Of a stretch of 64,000 nucleotides of DNA, positions 59,569 through 64,000 are shown piece by piece. Source of the stretch: JADKCL01 sp031424495 (GTDB lineage: Bacteria; Bacteroidota; Bacteroidia; J057; JADKCL01); NCBI GenBank assembly GCA_031424495.1, contig JANPHP010000270.1, positions 1 through 64,000 of the forward strand, given 5' to 3'. The notes beneath the pieces were generated by a model, which was not told the DNA's origin, made no database searches, and saw only the letters and a list, made by a program, of their open reading frames with translations. How positions within the stretch are numbered: position 1 is the stretch's first letter; the number at the start of each line of letters is the position of its first letter. The position numbers and the translations under genes were made by a program.

Positions 59569-60657
59569 TCAGCTCGGCTCACGCTCAGGCCCGATATGCA
59601 ACAACCGTTCGATCCAGGCCGTAGGCCTGTATTTTTTCAATTTTAGTGCGCGCTTCTCCACAAGGTGCCAAGAAGCAAATGCCAGTACCAACGTGATCAG
59701 CGTAGAAGACAAGAAAAGTACATAGACGCTAGGCTGGTAGAAATACTCTAGTGTCTGCAGCACGGGAAAACCATAGATGTACAGGCCATAACTCAAGTCG
59801 CCGATCTTTTCGCCGATCGTGTTGAGAACAGGAGTGCTTAGCACGCCCAAACCAATGACAAAGAAGGGCAAAAACGCAAAATTAAATCCCGTGTGAAAGA
59901 TGCCCAGCATCACCGAAACCGTCATAATTACCCCAGAAATGATCACCGCTGCGGGAATGTACTTGAATTTTTCAAACTTGAAGACGGCCAGCAATGTGCC
60001 GCCCAAGAAGTAACCCGCCAAACCAAACAGTCGGCCAAAACTGATGAAAATTGCATATTCGTTAAGCTTGTTCTCAAAGAATATCGTGCCCAGGGCGACA
60101 GTGAGAAATGCCAAAATGATCAATACCGCGGAGACAGGGGCCCATTTTCGCACAAAGATGAATACCGACAAACCCATGTAACAGGTAAATTCATAGCAGA
60201 TGGTCCACAACGACCCATTGACGGACTTGTGATAATTGTTATCAAAAACACCTGTGACGCGGTGCTGTACCAGGTAGAGCGCCATATTGTTGGGCAAATA
60301 GGTGAGCACCTGATGGTTTTGCCAGTAGGGAATCGTACTCTCGTAGACAAATGGCCCCAACAAAAGACAGAGAACCAACATCACAAAAAGCGCGGGAAAC
60401 AGGCGCAGCACACGTTTCCAATAGTAGTCGATCAAGTCTTTGCTGCGCAACAAGCTTTGGTAGATAAGGTAGCCGCTGATCACAAAAAATCCGCGCACGC
60501 CGATATAGGAAAAGCTCACTTGCAAGCCGGTGGCATCGCCCAGGAAATCCTCGGCGCCATTTTCGCCAACGTTAAATGCGTGGGTGTACATCACAAACAA
60601 CGCAAACAACAGCCTGAGAAAATCAAAGTTATTTCTGTGTAGCGTCGTTTTTTCCAT
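59569..60657 (-). CDS. Acyltransferase-3 (OafA/YrhL-type) membrane protein
   Basis: 362 aa with about ten membrane helices. The N-terminal motif NFDFLRLLFALFVMYTHAFN carries the catalytic His of the family, then GVRGFFVISGYLIYQSLLRS and the R-x-x-R-L-F-P cluster (KRVLRLFPALFVML). It O-acylates surface sugars, lipid or peptidoglycan from the inner membrane. It lies 30 bases after feoB on the same strand, so it may be transcribed with feoAB, though a functional link is not evident. Confidence 0.92.
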   Translation of the reverse strand: MEKTTLHRNNFDFLRLLFALFVMYTHAFNVGENGAEDFLGDATGLQVSFSYIGVRGFFVISGYLIYQSLLRSKDLIDYYWKRVLRLFPALFVMLVLCLLLGPFVYESTIPYWQNHQVLTYLPNNMALYLVQHRVTGVFDNNYHKSVNGSLWTICYEFTCYMGLSVFIFVRKWAPVSAVLIILAFLTVALGTIFFENKLNEYAIFISFGRLFGLAGYFLGGTLLAVFKFEKFKYIPAAVIISGVIMTVSVMLGIFHTGFNFAFLPFFVIGLGVLSTPVLNTIGEKIGDLSYGLYIYGFPVLQTLEYFYQPSVYVLFLSSTLITLVLAFASWHLVEKRALKLKKYRPTAWIERLLHIGPEREPS

Positions 60658-60687
60658 ATCCCAATCCCAATACTACAAAGAAATGGA

Positions 60688-62811
60688 TCATGAGAAAAAT
60701 TGATAAACAAGCAAGGAGGCCCCGTAGGCAAGCCCAGTCATGTAAACCAGCATGACCAAGGTCATTTTCCAAGAGCCGGTCTCTCGCTTCACGACGGCGA
60801 GCGTGCTCATGCACTGCATCGCAAACGCATAAAATACCAACAAAGAGAATGCAACAGGCGTCGTATAGACCGGCAGGCCGGTCTCGGGATACACTTCTGC
60901 CTTCATGCGTGCACGCAAACCTCCAAATTTGCCCTCTTCATCATCGGCTGCCGCCTCCCCTGCCCCATAGAGCGTCGCCATCGTGCCCACAAAGACTTCG
61001 CGGGCAGCAAACGAACTGAGCAAGGCGATGCCGATCTTCCAATCAAAGCCCAGGGGGCGTATCACAGGTTCCATCGCATGCCCCAACATGCCAGCGTAGG
61101 AAACTTGCAATTTCTCAGCCGCCATCTGATCGCTCAGCACGGTTTTGAGCGAATCTCCCACGGCAAGCTCGATCTGTGGAGCATATTTGCCATCGATGGC
61201 CTGCATCTTGCTCGCCGGGCCATAGACCTTCAAAAACCAAAGCACGATCGAAATCACAATGATGATCTTGCCAGCCTCCACCACAAAGGTGCGGCTCTTG
61301 TGAAACATGGTGAGCAGGGTATTGCGCATGCGTGGCAAGCGATAGATCGGCAACTCCGTCACAAAAATGCCGCCTGATTTGTATTTGCTCACGGTCTTGA
61401 TCACCCAAGCCACGATCAAAGCCATGAAAAAGCCCAAGAAGTACATGCCCGCCATCACCAATCCCTGCAGGCTGATGAAGCCCCAGATATACTCCTCTGG
61501 CACAAACATGCTGATGAGCAGTACATAAACCGGAATGCGCGCCGAGCAACTCATAAGTGGCGTAACCATGATGGTGATGAGCCGCTCGGTGCGATTGGGA
61601 ATCGTGCGTGCCATCATGACGCTAGGCACGGCGCAAGCCATGCCTCCGATCAATGGAATCACCGACTTGCCGCTAAAACCAAATGGCCGCACGATGCGGT
61701 CCATCAAAAACACTACCCGCGACATATAACCAGAGTCCTCCAGCAGGGAGATGAAAAAGAAAAGCATCGCAATTTGCGGCACAAAAATCACAATGCCCGC
61801 AAGACCCGACCAGGCGCCATCGATGAGCAAATCTGTGAGCCACCCTGCGGGCGCGATCGCCTTCATACCTTCGCCCGCCCAAGCAAAGCCGGCATCGATG
61901 GCATCCATCGGATAGCTCGCCCAAGCAAAAATGGATTGGAATATGATCCCCAAGAGCAATACAAACACGACATAGCCTCCGACGGGGTGCAGGAGCACAC
62001 GGTCGAGGCGGTCGCTGATGCGATTGATGGGGTGGATCGGGCTCTGCTCGACGGCATCTACGATATCGTTGATGCGGTCATAGCGCAGTGCCATCTCATT
62101 GTTGATGAGTCCCTCGGGGTCATCGAGCAGGTGGTGGCCGTCTGCACTCAAGATGGGGTCTGAGTCGAGCCACCTGAAGTTTTCGGGACGCATGAGCAGC
62201 AACCAACCGAGGTAGCGCGAGGCAGTATCGATCTTTTTGATGACGGGCACCAAAAGCGGATCAAAAACGGCGGGCACCTTGAAGAAGGGCTCCTTGGGGG
62301 CAATGGGCATTTGCGTCACAGCTGTGAGCAGCTGTTGAATGCCCAAGCCTTTGAGGGCAGAGATCACAACCACTGGAATGCCGAGTTGCTTGGCGAGCAA
62401 TTTGGCATTGAGGCTGCGGCCCTCTTTCTCCAAAAGATCGGCCATGTTCAGGGCCAAGATGACGGGCAGGCCCAAGTCCATGACTTGGGTGCAGAGCAGC
62501 AAGCTACGGCGCAGGTTGGTAGCGTCGGCGACAAGCACGACGAGGTCAGGATGGTCCTTGTCTTGCCGATTGGCGAGCACCGATGTGGCCACCAACTCGT
62601 CTTCCGCGTGGGGATAGAGGCTGTAGGTGCCGGGCAGATCGATGAGGGTTGATTCCTTGCCATCGGGCAGGGCGATTTGCCCTGCTTTGCGGTCCACCGT
62701 GACACCCGGAAAATTGCCGACTTTTTGACGCAGCCCCGTGAGGACATTGAACAAGGAAGTCTTCCCGCAATTGGGATTCCCGACGAGTGCTATTTTGGGG
62801 CCTGCTTGCAT
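60688..62811 (-). CDS. feoB: Ferrous iron transport protein B
   Basis: 707 aa from the ATG at 62811, which shares a base with the feoA stop (TGATG). The N-terminal G domain has G1 GNPNCGKTS (11-19), G2 region VGNFPGVTVDRKAG, G3 DLPGTYSLYP and G4 NMADLLEKEG. The membrane part holds two Gate repeats (SVMMARTIPNRTERLITIMV, TPLMSCSARIPVYVLL, SCSARIPVY motif) and a C-terminal helix bundle. GTP-dependent uptake of Fe2+ across the inner membrane. feoC is absent. Downstream of feoA in one transcript. Confidence 0.96.
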   Translation of the reverse strand: MQAGPKIALVGNPNCGKTSLFNVLTGLRQKVGNFPGVTVDRKAGQIALPDGKESTLIDLPGTYSLYPHAEDELVATSVLANRQDKDHPDLVVLVADATNLRRSLLLCTQVMDLGLPVILALNMADLLEKEGRSLNAKLLAKQLGIPVVVISALKGLGIQQLLTAVTQMPIAPKEPFFKVPAVFDPLLVPVIKKIDTASRYLGWLLLMRPENFRWLDSDPILSADGHHLLDDPEGLINNEMALRYDRINDIVDAVEQSPIHPINRISDRLDRVLLHPVGGYVVFVLLLGIIFQSIFAWASYPMDAIDAGFAWAGEGMKAIAPAGWLTDLLIDGAWSGLAGIVIFVPQIAMLFFFISLLEDSGYMSRVVFLMDRIVRPFGFSGKSVIPLIGGMACAVPSVMMARTIPNRTERLITIMVTPLMSCSARIPVYVLLISMFVPEEYIWGFISLQGLVMAGMYFLGFFMALIVAWVIKTVSKYKSGGIFVTELPIYRLPRMRNTLLTMFHKSRTFVVEAGKIIIVISIVLWFLKVYGPASKMQAIDGKYAPQIELAVGDSLKTVLSDQMAAEKLQVSYAGMLGHAMEPVIRPLGFDWKIGIALLSSFAAREVFVGTMATLYGAGEAAADDEEGKFGGLRARMKAEVYPETGLPVYTTPVAFSLLVFYAFAMQCMSTLAVVKRETGSWKMTLVMLVYMTGLAYGASLLVYQFFS

Positions 62812-63065
62812 CAGAGTCGCTTCACCAAAACTGATCGTGCATCTGCCTTGCGCAATGCGACCTTGCCTCCACGCACGCGCAGCGCCACGGGTCCACCCCA
62901 AGGGGCACGCTCGGCAACTGTGAATTTGTCGCCCTCTACCAAACCGATGCGCAGCAAAGCTAGCTTGAGTTGTGGATCTGAGATCCGCAAAACAAGGCCT
63001 TGTTCGCCGCCTCGCAGCATTGCCAAAGTCACCTCATCCACCATTTCTGACGCTACTATCTGCAT
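62811..63065 (-). CDS. feoA: Ferrous iron transport protein A (SH3-like)
   Basis: 84 aa. A single FeoA domain (SH3-like barrel): LAMLRGGEQGLVLRISDPQL, RIGLVEGDKFTVAERAPWGG, PVALRVRGGKVALRKADA. A small cytosolic protein that modulates FeoB. Starts the feo operon; its stop overlaps the feoB start by one base. A near-perfect palindrome that could bind an iron- or manganese-sensing repressor lies 46 bases upstream. Confidence 0.95.
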   Translation of the reverse strand: MQIVASEMVDEVTLAMLRGGEQGLVLRISDPQLKLALLRIGLVEGDKFTVAERAPWGGPVALRVRGGKVALRKADARSVLVKRL

Positions 63066-63110
63066 TCTCAGGAGGGCCGCGACTAGGTTGCGGCAAATTT
63101 CAAAACGGGC

Positions 63111-63137
63111 GCTAATTTAGAACTATTCTAAATTAGC
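63111..63137 (-). promoter_or_regulatory. Dyad operator upstream of feoA
   Basis: GCTAATTTAGAA-CTA-TTCTAAATTAGC: perfect 12-bp arms with a 3-base centre. It begins 46 bases before the feoA start. On the minus strand it overlaps TAAATTAG, a one-mismatch -7 element, with a TTTTTG about 22 bases upstream as possible -33. The TTTAGAA/TTCTAAA core looks like DtxR/MntR-family operators rather than a Fur box; this is inferred. Confidence 0.75.
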
Positions 63138-63155
63138 CATTCAAAAACTGACAAA

Positions 63156-63163
63156 TATCTTTG
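63156..63163 (+). promoter_or_regulatory. Possible -7 element for the lipoprotein at the window end
   Basis: TATCTTTG on the plus strand fits TAnnTTTG exactly, about 109 bases before the ATG at 63272 and 18 bases from the feo dyad. No clear -33 TTG. If used, both divergent genes might respond to the same operator. Confidence 0.35.
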
Positions 63164-63271
63164 TTCTGTTACGGCTTGGCGACTGAAAGAACGCCTGCAT
63201 GTCGATTTTGGAACAGGATTTGTACTTGAATTCGTTCATGAGATTGGTTACTTTGGTAAAAATTTAGGCGA

Positions 63272-64000
63272 ATGCGCAGAATCTGGCCACTATTGTTTGC
63301 GATCGTTTTGCTTGCAGCCTGCAAGCGGGAAAAGGAAGTCATCATTCCCGACAACGAGGCGCCACCGGACTCGACGGTGAGCAATGTCGTGCTCGAGAGT
63401 TATGTGAACCGCAGCTACATCGCATTGCTCGGCTACCAACCCGATGCCGGGCAGATGGCTGTGAGTACAGGCATTTTGCGCACCCACAATTGCTCGCAGC
63501 AAGACCGCGATGCCTTTTTGAGCCAGTTGGTCGTGCAGCCTGCCTACTTTCAGCGTGTATTTGACATCGGCCGTGGGACCTTGCTCAATGGCATCGACAC
63601 CTCCGACATCCGCGACGAGCTCACCATTCTCAATTTCATCCTCTCTGATTCCAACTATTTGCCTTTTTGGCCGCAGGCGCAGCTCGAGCGGGGCCAATTG
63701 GTCGACGTGATGGCGATTCCGCAAGACCTGCAGGCTGGCAGCATTTCCATCATCGAGATGCACCGCCGCCTGGTCACCAACAAAGGTTACGATCAGATCA
63801 ACATGGGCACGCAAAACTTCGTGATCTCGGTCTTTCAGAATTTTCTGGCGCGGTACCCGACCGATGCTGAGCGTGCTGCGGGCGAGGTCATGGTGGATGG
63901 CTTTCCTTCGCAGTTATTTTTGGAGAATGGCCGCACCAAAACCGATTTCATCGCCATTTTCCTTCGCTCCAACGACTACTACGAAGGTCAAGTGCGCGAA
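63272..64000 (+). CDS. Lipoprotein, hypothetical, 3' end outside window
   Basis: 243 codons from the ATG at 63272 with no stop before the window ends. Lipoprotein signal MRRIWPLLFAIVLLAAC (Cys17). The mature region begins with an acidic linker (KREKEVIIPDNEAPPDSTVS), then a helical domain (YVNRSYIALLGYQPDAGQMA, QPAYFQRVFDIGRGTLLNGI, NFVISVFQNFLARYPTDAER). I do not recognise the family. The pattern of helices with R/Y-rich motifs recalls exported proteins of unknown function in Bacteroidota and Planctomycetes, but that is weak. Divergent from feoAB. Confidence 0.8.
   Translation, partial: MRRIWPLLFAIVLLAACKREKEVIIPDNEAPPDSTVSNVVLESYVNRSYIALLGYQPDAGQMAVSTGILRTHNCSQQDRDAFLSQLVVQPAYFQRVFDIGRGTLLNGIDTSDIRDELTILNFILSDSNYLPFWPQAQLERGQLVDVMAIPQDLQAGSISIIEMHRRLVTNKGYDQINMGTQNFVISVFQNFLARYPTDAERAAGEVMVDGFPSQLFLENGRTKTDFIAIFLRSNDYYEGQVRE

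Noticed and set aside
1..64000. tRNA, rRNA, integrase, transposase or phage structural genes
   Set aside because: No T-loop-like GTTCRANTC pattern in a cloverleaf context, no rRNA core sequence and no recombinase motif was recognised in the translated frames.

Overview
The window comes from a member of the phylum Bacteroidota with moderate GC content, probably a free-living relative of the Saprospiria/Chitinophagia. This is inferred from six secreted proteins with C-terminal type IX secretion (T9SS) sorting domains, a TonB-dependent receptor with an N-terminal carboxypeptidase-regulatory-like domain, many lipoproteins, promoters of the TAnnTTTG type, and the RDD/SpoIIM/DUF4129/DUF4350/MoxR/DUF58 gene order. 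No tRNA, rRNA, CRISPR array, phage or transposase gene was seen. About 55 protein genes are supported; the first and last run off the window ends.

Layout. 1-3.6 kb: a truncated membrane-anchored protein, a small SRPBCC-type protein, a GT4 glycosyltransferase and a small exported protein. 3.6-6.9 kb: a minus-strand Mla-type lipid transport cassette (permease, ATPase, MCE protein) that looks lower in GC and is flanked by coding-like debris. 6.9-9.4 kb: a TonB-dependent receptor. 9.5-11.8 kb: aroB and aroA of the shikimate pathway. 11.9-15.2 kb, minus strand: RDD membrane protein, HAD hydrolase, a MerR regulator with a B12-binding domain (CarH/LitR type) and an ECF sigma factor. 15.2-21.5 kb: a compact operon of SpoIIM-like, membrane, DUF4129, DUF4350, MoxR ATPase and DUF58 proteins. 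21.6-30.2 kb: hypothetical secreted proteins, a LuxE-like acyl-protein synthetase, a bestrophin-type channel, an O-antigen-ligase-like protein and NAD+ synthase.

30.3-32.1 kb is a distinctly AT-rich two-gene island: an ABC/AAA-type SMC-like ATPase followed by a small protein with a TOPRIM-like D-H-E-G motif. It resembles ATPase/TOPRIM phage-defence pairs and is the best candidate here for an undescribed system. It abuts an AhpD-like gene by a 4-base overlap. 32.5-38.4 kb holds two tandem paralogous T9SS adhesin-like proteins. 38.8-43.8 kb is a tight run of FKBP lipoprotein, DJ-1/PfpI protein, an unusual exported-domain/NTF2 fusion and small hypotheticals. 43.8-50.3 kb: a FrnE-type DsbA protein, PhoD-like phosphatase, two T9SS proteins (one an esterase) and two small hypotheticals. 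50.4-58.4 kb: an S9 peptidase, secreted proteins, an NAD-dependent epimerase-like protein and a 2OG-Fe(II) oxygenase. 58.4-64 kb: a T9SS-tagged DUF1028 protein, an acyltransferase-3 protein, feoB and feoA with a near-perfect operator dyad upstream, and a truncated lipoprotein.

Intergenic spaces are rich in long inverted repeats. Some are ordinary terminators (1068, 4029, 6884, 11813, 38414). Others are larger nested palindromes (38491-38711, 44587-44757, 55686-55756, 53183-53218) that look like dispersed Bacteroidota intergenic repeats or miniature mobile elements. All family calls are from reading the sequence; no database search was possible.
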